The translations under genes and the position numbers were made by a program. A stretch of DNA of 64,000 nt, taken from positions 38,289,579 to 38,353,578 of the forward strand of contig OU342638.1 in NCBI GenBank assembly GCA_910589415.1. The letters run 5' to 3'. Below, one piece after another: positions 47,301 to 58,200 of this stretch. The notes under the pieces were generated by a model. That model saw nothing but the letters and a program-made list of their open reading frames with translations. It was not told where the DNA came from and did not search any database. Every line of letters begins with the position of its first letter. The first letter of the stretch is position 1. Source of the stretch: Malachius bipustulatus. Its lineage: Eukaryota > Arthropoda > Insecta > Coleoptera > Melyridae.

Positions 47301-48290
47301 TTTCATCAATTTTTTTCGAAAAACTACACGATTTCCTAATTTTTGTGCAAAGTTGTCACGATTTTTGCAACGCTGCCAGATTGTTATGAATTGATCAATT
47401 TCCATCGAAAAACTCCACGATTTTTCCTGTTTTTAGCAAGATTAGTTTGAAAGTGCCACGATCTTTGAAACGTTGCCAGATTGCTATAACTTTGACTATT
47501 TTCTTCGAAAAAATGCCCGATTTTTTCTCTTTTTTTAAAGGTTTATTTGCAAAAAAGTCACAATTTTTGCAACGTTGCCAGATTGTTACAGTTTCATCAA
47601 TTTTTTTCAAAAAACTACACGATTTTTCTAATTTTTTGAGCAAAGTAGTCACGATTTTTGCAACGCTGCCAGATTGTTATAAATGGATCCATTTACATCG
47701 AAAAACTCCACGATTATTCCTATTTTTAGAAAGATTAGTTTGAATGTGTCACGATTCTTGAAACGTTGCCAGATTGTTACAGTTTGATCAATTTTCATCG
47801 AAAAACTCCACGATTTTTCTAATTTTTTGAGCAAAGTAGTCACGATTTTTGCAACGCTGCCAGATTGTTATAAATGGATCGATTTACATCGAAAAACTCC
47901 ACGATTATTCCTATTTTTAGAAAGATTAGTTTGAATGTGTCACGATTCTTGAAACGTTGCCAGATTGTTACAGTTTGATCAATTTTCATCGAAAAACTCC
48001 ACGATTTTTCTAATCTCTTGCAAGATTAATTTGTAAACGTCATGATCTTTACAACGTTGCCAGGTTGTTATAAACTTATCCAATTTCTTCAAAGAACTCA
48101 CAGATTTTCCTTATTTTTTGGTAAATTGAATTTCAAAAGTCAAATTTTTACAACATAGCCAAGTGATTGTTATAAATTTGACGATTTTCTCTGAAAAACT
48201 CCCCGATTTCCCTAATTTTTGATAGGTTAATTTGCAAAAGTCACGATTTTTGCAACGTTGCCAGAATGTTATAATTAATTTACTTTTCAA
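44330..48290 (+). repeat. GCAACGTTGCCAGATT tandem repeat
   Basis: Units of about 90-105 bp, each with CACGATTTTTGCAACGTTGC followed by CAGATTGTTATAAATTGATC and a run resembling CGAAAAACTCCACGATTTTT. More than 40 copies, degenerate at both ends. The inner part has a higher-order unit: about 46395-46888 is repeated with 494-bp offset at 46889-47382 and partly again after. The conserved decamer GCAACGTTGC is a palindrome. The same core, inverted, fills the TO1 intron. The many small open frames are products of the repeat. Confidence 0.92.
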
Positions 48291-48299
48291 AGACAATTT

Positions 48300-49470
48300 T
48301 TCACTTTTTTTACAGGATTTTATTAGATGCGCATGTTATTAGATCGAATGGAGAAGATCCCGTTATTACAAAAGCAAAGCAGATGGCTTAAATTTGCATT
48401 TATTATTTATTCGGGTCAAAAAAAGAACAAAAAACTGGTTTTAATTTTAAATAAAATAAAAATTATAAATTCCAAGAGCGCCATGTAAACGAACGAGAAT
48501 AACAATAATTACAATAATCCATTTCCAGAATAAAATAATAAATGGGTTAAATTAAGTAACTAATTGAAAAAACCGATTTGTAAAAACAATTAAAGTTCAA
48601 ATAATTCGTTTTATCCGCAGAAATTAAAATAATTGCTTGTAATTAAAGAGAATTAAAAACTGGATCCTAGAAACAGCAAAAGACGATCTAGGTAGGTACC
48701 CAGAAAGAACTTGCAATAATCGCTCGAATGATAAGATTAAAATGAAATCGGGCGTTAAAACTCACTTGCCACGCTGCCGTATCGCGTGAATTCTCCCAAC
48801 GGTTGGGGAGAAGGTGGGCCGGAAGAGATAAGGTCACATTTAAAATAAGCGATGAAGGATTGATTGTTTTGAATCGTTAAAAGCGACGATTCGTTACGTG
48901 ATTGAAAGATAAACATAATTACGCAAATAAATAATTGGGCAAATATTCGAGTTGACAGCCACGCCACTTAACGGAGGACAATTAAATAATTTTCCGCGCT
49001 GCGGCAATAATAAAACAATTCGAGGAACCAGTTATACCTATGACAGAAAAATTCGAATATTTTATTGCGAGTTAAAGGAATTATAGATTAAAGATAAAAT
49101 ATTTCTAATTATCCAATTAACAACTCCTTCGCAATCAGGGGCGTCCCGATTTATTTATTATCGATACGATAAGTATAATAATAATTCTCAATTTCCTCGC
49201 TTATTATTAGAATGTTCGAGCATCGTTAATTGAAATCGCTTGGAGCGATCGAAATTTAATTCAACAAGCCGGATGATACAATAAACAAAAAAAGTAAACA
49301 AAAACACGTCCGCATCTAAGTTGGACGCCACTGGCGCCTGGCGCGACTCTAAATTAAAGGTGTTTGCTCTGCTCTTAAGCCTGTTTTTCTGATCCCCTGG
49401 ACTGGACAAGAGACTCAAGCGCCGACCTTCACCCTTGGCTCTTACAATTGCATTTTTTACCGGAAAAGAT
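48300..49470. other. unassigned spacer upstream of TO12
   Basis: A non-repetitive AT-rich stretch with slightly higher GC at 49310-49440. I see no gene. Open frames at 48755-48967 and 49188-49418 lack any family resemblance. Confidence 0.4.
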
Positions 49471-49471
49471 T

Positions 49472-49506
49472 TATAAATTATTCTGTCGGCGACGAAAATT
49501 TCAGTA
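49472..49506 (+). promoter_or_regulatory. core promoter of TO12
   Basis: TATAAAT at 49472 and TCAGTA at 49501 stand 29 bp apart, the standard insect TATA/initiator layout. The 5' UTR would be about 50 nt. Confidence 0.7.
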
Positions 49507-49552
49507 ACGCACAGAATCTCAAGGCGATTTGTCCGCTAGAAAACTCGGCGAC

Positions 49553-52046
49553 ATGAAATTCCAAGCGACGATCCTGCTCTGCCTCGTCGGCTACGCCCTC
49601 TCCGCCCATCTACGTAAGTATTCATTTAAGTTTCACTATTTATTTAATTTTTTTACTATTTATTTAAATTAATTTTTCGCAGCAACACAAGTTGTGAAAT
49701 GTCCCGCAGGAGACGACGCGTGTCTCGCTAAAGAGGTCGAAAATTCGATCAAGTTTTTCAAAAATGGTGAGTTTATTATAATTTCTCCCTTTTTGAATTT
49801 TTTTTATAAAGAATTTTTCTAGGAAATAAGGAATTAGGGATCATCTCGGTGGATCCCCTCAGTGTCAACGCAATGACAATCGGAGCGGGAAAGAACACCG
49901 TGAACCTGGAACAGAAATACACCGACATGAAGATTACGGGACTCGCCAATGTCCAAATTGTCAAGGCTCAGTAATTCGAAAAATTGCTTAATTTTTTTAA
50001 CTTCCTGTGATGGTTTATTTCTCTTGTTACAGTTACGATTCGGCTGGAAAGGCGGTCTCTTTTACTGGCGAATTTCAGGAAGACGTTCTAATAGAAGGAG
50101 ATTACGATATGAAGGGGAAGGTGCTGCTGCTTCCCGTTGAAGGAAAAGGACCTTTCAGGATTATTCTGAGTAAGATTTTTTCATAAATCCTAATTACTCG
50201 AAAATGATATCAATTAGATATAAAGTGCAACATATCAAGTCAATATAGAATCGTCTAAATAATTTTAATTCCATTTCGAATAACAAAGTAACTAGTAATT
50301 TTTAATTTAAACATATTAAGTCAATAATTATAAGGCGTTTTTAATATTTGTACCAATAAAATTAGAAAAAAATCAATTATCTTCGTTATTTCGATAATAA
50401 CACCCAGTATATTATTTCATATTCCGCTTAGTCAGACAATTATAGCCTGATTTGATATGTCGCACTTTATACCTAGGAGTGCAACTTTTGAACCACTTGA
50501 CAGATCAGGTAATTTTAATTTTTAAAATATAAATTTAATAATCACAACGATTTTTTAATATTTTAATTAATAATATTAGAAAAAATCAGTTATTATCGTT
50601 ATTTCAATAATAACACCTAGTATATTATTCCATATTCCGGTTAGTCAGACAATTCTAGCCTGATTTGATATGTCACACTCTATATCTAGGAGTGCAAATT
50701 TTGAACCACTTGACAAATTAGGTAATTTTTATTTTAAAAATATAAATTTAATAATCACGAGTTTTTAATATTTGTATTAAGAATATTAGAAAAAAAAGCA
50801 ATTATTTCCTTTATTTCAATAATAACACCCAGTATATTATTCCATATTCCGGTTAGTCAGACAATTCTAGCCTGATTTGATATGTCACACTTTATATCTA
50901 GGAGTGCAACTTTTGAACCACTTGACAGATCAGGTAATTTTTATTTTTAAAATATAAATTTAATAATTATAAGGAGTTTTTAATACTTGTACCAATAAAA
51001 TTAGAGAAAACTCAATTATGTTCGTTATTTCAATTATAACACCCTGTATATTATTTCATATTCCGGTTAGTCAGACAATTCTAGCCTGATTTGATGTCAC
51101 ACTTTATATCTAGGAGTGCAACTTTTGAACCACTTGACAGATCAGGTAATTCAAAATCACTAATTAAAAAAAAAATTGTGCGTTCTAATCAACTCAGTTC
51201 GCCTGGGAAAAGGGCGTCCTGGCTTCTGGTCGGTTAAGTGCGCTCGACTAGAGATTATTGTCGAAAACAGGCTCCTGAAGGTTCATAAGCCATTTTGAAC
51301 TGAATGCCTCACACTGGGTTCAATAATTTAGGCATTATTGTATGCCGAGAGGTTTTTTATGCGAGCTAGCAGCGATGCTGAATAAGAGAGTTAAGGACTG
51401 CTGAAGTCAGAATTCTGACGTCATAACAGCCGCGGTTGCTCATAGCAACTGATAAAAACTCAGGAGAATTGATTAAAGAAAAGTTGTTTTATTGGTGTGT
51501 TATATTTAAAAAATTACTAACCTAAAGATAATTTTTGTATTTCCTGACGAAATTTGGCGACAGCTCAAAAACTACAACTCTCACACCCCAAGTGTGACGC
51601 ATCAATCCAGACGCGCACTCAACGAGGAATCCAAAAATGCAAAAATATACAGGGTGTTCCATTTAAAATAACGCACTAAACACTAATTTTAGCATTAAAA
51701 GGTGAATTTTTGAATTGAAACGCATTTTATTTTTTTCATTTCAGGGAAACTTAGAGCCACCATCGATATGAAACTCAAGGAAGTGGAAAGGAAGGGCAAG
51801 AAGTTTCTGAAAATCGACGAGTCGAAGCTGATCCTTGACCCCGGCCAGATCATCTTCAAGTTCGACAAGCTCTTCAACGACGCGAACCCGGAGCTCGCGG
51901 ACATAATCCAGACCACCCTCAATGACAACTGGAAGGAGGTCTTCGAGGACGTCCGAGCCGGCTATGAGGAAAACTTCGCGGAGATTTTCAAGCAGATCGG
52001 CGGCCCCGTGTTCCACAGAGTCCCCGCAGATGAGATTTTCGACTAG
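49553..52046 (+). CDS. takeout/JHBP-family protein TO12
   Basis: Exons: 49553-49613, 49683-49766, 49823-49970, 50033-50169, 51745-52046; 243 residues. Signal peptide MKFQATILLCLVGYALSA, Cys pair C27/C34 (VVKCPAGDDAC), exon 3 SVDPLSVNAMTIGAGKNTV, exon 4 YDMKGKVLLLPVEGKGPF. The last exon departs from the cluster norm: LFNDANPEL in place of LFDGNKEL, and HRVPADEIFD at the end. Codon 3 positions are GC-rich in exon 5 compared with the TO6-TO10 block. Intron 4 (50170-51744) is expanded by about 215-bp tandem repeats built from MITE arms. It pairs with TO13 in exon 2 and 3 sequence (ENSIKFFKNG and ENAVKFFKNG). Confidence 0.93.
50195..51150 (+). repeat. 215-bp tandem repeat of MITE arms in intron 4 of TO12
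   Basis: Four units in one orientation, each with AATAACACCCAGTATATTAT, then CAGACAATTCTAGCCTGA and a shared tail (TAGGAGTGCAACTTTTGAAC), near 50395, 50610, 50825 and 51045. A partial reversed arm lies at 50222-50262 and another at 51588-51660. 51180-51580 is not part of the repeat and is unassigned. Confidence 0.82.
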
Positions 52047-52682
52047 ATTATTCCGGTTATTGTAACGATTTAACGATTATTTTGTTATTGTAGATAGTGA
52101 AATTGAAATTAGTAGGTAAATAATAAATTATTAGCGTGTACACGTTAATTTATTATACCTACCTACACACCACATACATTATTTTCTCTCTCGTATCTCT
52201 GCGTGATATTGAGGGAAGGTCAAGAAAGTTTGTCACTAATAACAATAATAGCAGAAAAACATTGGAATCATACCAAAGGTGTTCTTTTTTTTCGACTTTT
52301 TTATGTAAATACATAATAGTTGTGTTTATGATTATTTAATACAGCTCGAGTCGATGTTATAAAAATACATTTGCATAAATTAGACTGCGTCACTGGTTTT
52401 CAGAAATAGCTATAGTGGAGTCGGAATTACAATTACCGGCATCAACATTAACAACACCCGAAAACACCTATCAATAAATAACATCCATAAGCGTGTGACA
52501 ACTATGACAACTCCAGACGTTCCTCTATCTCTACAATCCGGATAATAAAAAGAGCGGGACCGTAATTAACGCGAATAAAAAAGGACGCACGCCCATGCAT
52601 CTTGGTGGATTCCCAGACCTGAGGCAATGAACTCTTGATGATCTCCGAAAGGAAATTTCGAAGGCAGTTCAGGAAAAAAAAA
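52047..52682. other. TO12-TO13 spacer
   Basis: 3' flank of TO12 with AATAAA near 52121, then about 550 bp with no recognisable feature before the TO13 promoter. Confidence 0.45.
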
Positions 52683-52716
52683 TATAAATACGAACGGCAG
52701 GTTGAAATGGGTCAGT
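52683..52716 (+). promoter_or_regulatory. core promoter of TO13
   Basis: TATAAATA at 52683 and TCAGTA at 52712, 29 bp apart. The ATG at 52727 would then follow a 5' UTR of only about 15 nt. This also excludes the ATG at about 52706 as a start, because it precedes the initiator. Confidence 0.65.
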
Positions 52717-52726
52717 AAAAATAGAA

Positions 52727-55120
52727 ATGATCCGAGAAGCGTGCACGGTCCTTTTCTTCTTCTTCGCCTTCTCCACGGCGGCCGATCTTCGTAAGTTATT
52801 GGTATCAAATTATTTATTATATTAATAAAAAAATAAATTATATTACAGCCCCCCAGTTAAATAAATGTCCACTAGGGGATGATACCTGTCTTGCAGTAGC
52901 AGTAGAAAATGCTGTAAAATTTTTCAAAAATGGTTTGTTTGACTATCATTATTATTTTTACATGAGTAAATTAATGATTTATTGATCTATAATAGGGAAT
53001 AGAGGTTTAGGAATCATTCCCATCGATCCTTTGGCTGTAAATTCCCTGATTATCGGAGCTGGAGAGGCCGCAGTTAATGTGGAGCAAAGATACACGAACG
53101 TTCTAATCACCGGATTAGGCAGTGTTAAAGTAAATTATGCGCAGTAAGTCGTGTAAAAATTTCATGCTGAAGTGATTTTAATAATTAATTTTTTCAGTTA
53201 CGACGACGATATTAAGCAGTTGATCCTTAAATGCGATGTTAGGGATGATCTAATCATGAAAGGGGATTATGAGATGAATGGAAAAATTTTACTCCTACCG
53301 GTTGAAGGACGCGGACCATTTAAAATGACGATGGGTATGTAATTTTTGATTATTATTGCAAAAATCACTTATTTTATTTATGACACCCTGTATATTATTA
53401 CAGATTTCGATTAGTCAGACAATTCTAGCCTGGATTGATATGTCGCACTACATATCTAAAAGTTATATTTATGAAGCTATCACCGATTTTCTAACCTAAT
53501 TAACAGGCCAAGCTGTTTTTAAATCAAAAATTCATATAGAATGCGACATATCAAATCAAGCTAAAATCGTCTAAATAATTCGAAAATGTAATAATATACA
53601 GGGTTTAATAATCAAAATAACGAAGTTAAAGGATTATTTTTTGTAACAACGCATTTCTTTAAAGTTGATCATAAATTTTGATTGAAAATAACTACGATTT
53701 GAAAGTTTTTATGATATTCATAGATCGGATAATAGATCAAAAGCAATTAATTCGCTATTTTATAAAAATCACCCTGTATATTATTACATATTTCGATTAA
53801 TCAGACAATTCTAGCCTGAATTGATATGTCGCATCGTATATCTAAGAGTTATATTTATGAAGTTGTAACCAATTTCCTAACCTAATTAACAGGCCGAGCT
53901 ATTTTAAAATCAAAAATTCATATACGATGCGACATATCACATCAAGCTAAAATCGTCTAAATAACCCGAAAATGTAATAATATACACGGTGTTATAAATA
54001 AAATAACAAAATTTAAGGATTATTTCTTTGTAACAACGAATTTCTTTTAAGTTGATCATAAATTTTGATTGAAAATAACTACGATTTGAAAGTTTTTATG
54101 ATATTCATAGCTCGGATAATAGATCAAAAGCAATTAATTCGCTATTTTATAAAAATCACCCTGTATATTATTACATATTTCGATTAGTCAGACAATTCTA
54201 GCCTGAATCGATAGGTCGCATAGTATTCCTAAGAGTTATATTTATGAAGTTGTAACCAATTTCCTAACCTAATTAACAGGCCAAGCTGTTTTTAAATCAA
54301 AAATTCATATAGGATGCGACATATCAAATCAAGCTAAAATCGTCTAAATAATTCGAAAATGTAATAATATACAGGGTTTAATAATCAAAATAACGAAGTT
54401 CAAGGATTATTTTTTGTAACAACGCATTTCTTTAAAGTTGATCATAAATTTTGATTGAAAATAACTACGATTTGAAAGTTTTTATGATATTCATAGATCG
54501 GATAATAGATCAAAAGCAATTAATTCGCTATTTTATAAAAATCACTCTGTATATTATTACATATTTCGATTAATCAGACAATTCTAGCCTGAATTGATAT
54601 GTCGCATCGTATATCTAAGAGTTATATTTATGAAGTTGTCACCAATTTTCAAGCCTAATTAACAGGGCAAGCTGTTTTAAAATAAAAAATTCATATACGA
54701 TGCGACATATCAAATCGAGCTAAAATCGTCTAAATAATCCGAAAATGTAATACTATACAGGATGTTATAATCGAAATAACGAAGTTAGGAGCGATTTCCT
54801 GAAATTTTGAGCTTTTTTTAGTTGGATTATCAGCGACGGCGACTTTCCAGTTCAAAGAAGTAATAGACAAAGGAATAAAGTACCTTGAAATCGAAAAACT
54901 GAAGCTCAACCTGAAACCAAGCAGGATCTATTTCATGTTCGAAAACCTCTTCAACGGGAACAAAGAATTAGCTGACTCGATCCATAAGGCCGTCGACGAG
55001 TCCTGGCAGGAAGTGTTCGAGGACACCCGACCCGGACTGGAGGGCGCTTTCGAGGAGATCCTGAAACAAATCTCTGCTAATTTCTTCAAGAGGGTACCCA
55101 AGGAAGAAGTGTTTTCGTAA
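52727..55120 (+). CDS. takeout/JHBP-family protein TO13
   Basis: Exons: 52727-52790, 52849-52932, 52996-53143, 53198-53334, 54822-55120; 243 residues. Signal peptide MIREACTVLFFFFAFSTAA, Cys pair C28/C35 (QLNKCPLGDDTC), exon 3 PIDPLAVNSLIIGAGEAAV, exon 4 YEMNGKILLLPVEGRGPF, last exon LFNGNKEL and KRVPKEEVFS. The exon 5 acceptor is TTTTTAG at 54821, which restores the phase used by all paralogues. Intron 4 (53335-54821) is built of 387-bp repeats. Only about 130 bp separate its stop from the stop of the convergent ATPase gene. Confidence 0.94.
53380..54780 (+). repeat. 387-bp tandem repeat of paired MITE arms in intron 4 of TO13
   Basis: The block TTCATATANNATGCGACATA recurs at 53531, 53917, 54304 and 54690. 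Each unit has a forward arm ending ATACAGGGT, a core with TCATAAATTTTGATTGAAAA, and a reversed arm (CACCCTGTATATTATTACAT ... CAGACAATTCTAGCCTGA). The intron is thus a tandem array of complete short inverted-repeat elements. Confidence 0.85.
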
Positions 55121-55254
55121 CAATTGTAATATTAATTAACTACTGTAACAGTAATAAAACTTGTTTTATTATTAATTTATTTATTATTAATATTATTATC
55201 ATTAGTAGCACCAATAATTATCACTTTATATTTACATCTTCTTATATTAGGGAA

Positions 55255-58200
55255 TTAATTACACTGGTCGAGTGGTCCTGTACCTTGAACCCTGAACCAT
55301 CCTCGAGCGGTCTCGAGTTCTTTTTCGATCGCCAGGTATTTCTTCTTCGACTTGTTAATATCCGTGAATTTTGGCCTTAGCACTTTCCCTACTAACCCCT
55401 CTACGAAACCGTATTCGATCAAGAAGCTCAAAAAGAAAGTGATCACAGTATAGAGAAGTATGTACCATTTGAAAGTATCGCTGGGGGGTATAACAAACTG
55501 GAAAAAATTAATTACAGGATCTGCTGGATCAATTAATAAGTATAACGAAAATGACGTAAAAAATATCACCATTACCGACAACCAGACGTTTGAAAAAAAC
55601 CAGCTCCTGTACGGCTTACCTCTTGAAAAAACCACCGCGAAAATAATATACTGAAAATTTGATATGGAAAAAATCGTGTATTGTTCGATGACCGGCGTGA
55701 GGCCATCGTAATCGTCATTCCGGACGTACCACGGTTCGTACTGCATTTGCAAAAACGCAATTGTCTGGAAAATAGTCATCAGGCCGGACTGCAGAAACAA
55801 TGACAGCAAAATAACGCAATCCGTCAAGCTGGTGATCGGCGTTTTGTTGCACAACTTCCCCGCGTTCGGCTTCGTGCTCCCCATCAAAATCGAAAAATTC
55901 GTAAACAGAAATATGTCTATGTAAATACTCTCCATATCCGTAGGGAGCGTAGTGACGGAATATAACATCAAAAAAGACACGAACTCGTTCAAACTACTAG
56001 CAGCCGTGAACTTGAAGAGGGCCATGGTGGAAACGAGAGTCGACCGTCCCTCCCGGATCACTTCCGCGACGCAGGAGATCGACGAATCGCTGGCGGTGAA
56101 GGGGGACGCCACCGACGACTCGGCTTCCGTGAAGGAGATCCCCGTGTGGGCCGATTTCAAGGCTCCGCAGTCGTTGGAACCATCGCCGCACATAGCTGGA
56201 AACGTTATGAGGAGTGTTATTAAAATCTCTGCGGGGTTTCTTGAAACTTACCGACGAAGTAGCCTAGACGCTGCAGCTCTTCGACTAGTTGCTGCTTCTG
56301 CTCGGGTGCCATTCGTGCGTACACGCCGCCTCTTGTCAGCACTTTTGGTAAGAGGTCCGATTGGCGTTTCTTTAATATCTCCCACTCCTTCCCGGTCAAA
56401 GCGAACCTATAAAAAATAAATAAAAAACGTATCTTCGTTATTTTATATATAACACCCTGTATATTATTACATATTTGGATTCGTGAGACAATTCTAGCCT
56501 GAATTGATAGGTCGCATCGTATATCTAAGAGTTATGTTTAATAAGTTGTTACCGATTTTCTAACCTAATTAACAGGTCGAGATGTTTTAAAATAAAAAAT
56601 TCATATACAATGCGACATATCAAGTCAAGCTGAAATCGTCTAAATAATTCAAAAATGTAATAATATACAGGGTGTTCTATTTAAAATATAGAAGTTATCG
56701 ATGATTTTTTTATATCGACGGAAAAAATTTGATTATTCGAGTTTATCATAAATTTGAATTGAAAATAAATACGATTTGAAAGTTTTCGTGCTTAAACGCA
56801 ATTAATTCGCTATTTTATAAAAAACACCTTGTATATTATTACATAGTTCGATTAGTCAGACAATTCTAGCCTGAATTGATATGTCGCATTATACAGGGTG
56901 ATCCCGAAATGGCGGACACGGACAGCACCACAGCATCTATTGTGGATTAAAGATTCTAAGTTTTATTTACTGTTTTCTCCAGTATGGCTCCCTTAAGAAG
57001 TTATGACCACTTTTGGAGAAAATAAAGTCACAACACTGCACTGGATACCATTCTTCAGGCAGAAAAATAATGAGTACGTCTACAATACCCAGATATACGT
57101 TACCATGGAAACATATAAAATGGAAACACAACAAAGCTTAAAACAATCATCGTTGCGCGGAAACAAATTCGATAATATTATTCAAAATCTCGAATTCGAA
57201 CAACGATGCCACATTGAAAAATTTTATTGAAGCATTTCGTTTTAAATTTTAGGAAAAGGACACCCTATATCTCGGTAACGAAGCCGAGGAACACATTTTT
57301 GTTTTAAATTTGCAGTCTTTCTGAGCATCCTCTACAACACCCTGTATTCCGTGTCCGCCATTTCGGGATCACGCTGTATATCTAAGAGTTATATTTATGA
57401 AGTTGTCTTCGATTTTCTAACCTAATCACCAGAGCCAGGTGATTTAAAATCAAAAATTAATATACGATGCGACATATCAAGTCAATCTGAAATTTTCTTG
57501 CGAATTCAAAAATGCAATAATATACAGGGTGTTCCTTATAAAATAAGTAAGTTCTGATCTAATAACCTTCTACATTTCACTGTAGGTGCTGAAAAATGAG
57601 AGAATAATTACCTATAATCATTACTTCCTTGATTCTTTTCCACATCCACATCTCTAACAGGTTTTCCCACTTCTCTATTTGATACTCGAGTGAACAACAG
57701 CTCGGGATTCTCTTTCTGGTTCGAACTGATCATTATAAGATCCTGATCGGGTTTAATTATTTGACACTCCTTCGCCACGCTGATCGCTGTCAAAATATTA
57801 TCGCCTAAAAACAAAATAACCTTTTTCGTGCACCAAACGTTACCAAAAAAAAATAAATACCGGTGATCATGACGATTCGAAATTCCGCCTCGTTCAAGTC
57901 TTGGATGCACGTTTTGGTGTCCGGTTTCAGTTTGTTCTCGAACACTATCAACCCCAGCAGGGTTAAATCCCTCTCCAGGTCTTCTCTCTGAACCGCCCGC
58001 ATATCTACGTCGCCTTCAAGCTCCAATACCTTATGCGCAATCGCAATCACTCTGTATCCTTGCCGAGTGTAACTTTTAAGAACGTTCTGGAAATTTTCCG
58101 GAACACTCTCTGGCTTCGATAAATCCACGATCACCTCCGGGGATCCCTTGCAGTAGTACTCGAACCGCTGCTCGTCGGTACTTTTCATCGCCACCGCCAC

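Noticed and set aside
44836..48296. Many 60-100-codon open frames on both strands
   Set aside because: They repeat with the repeat unit, have low-complexity F/L/K-rich products and occur on both strands. They are by-products of the array.
51180..51290. Possible tRNA-like or small RNA in TO12 intron 4
   Set aside because: I could not fold an acceptor stem with D and T arms, and no A/B box pair fits.
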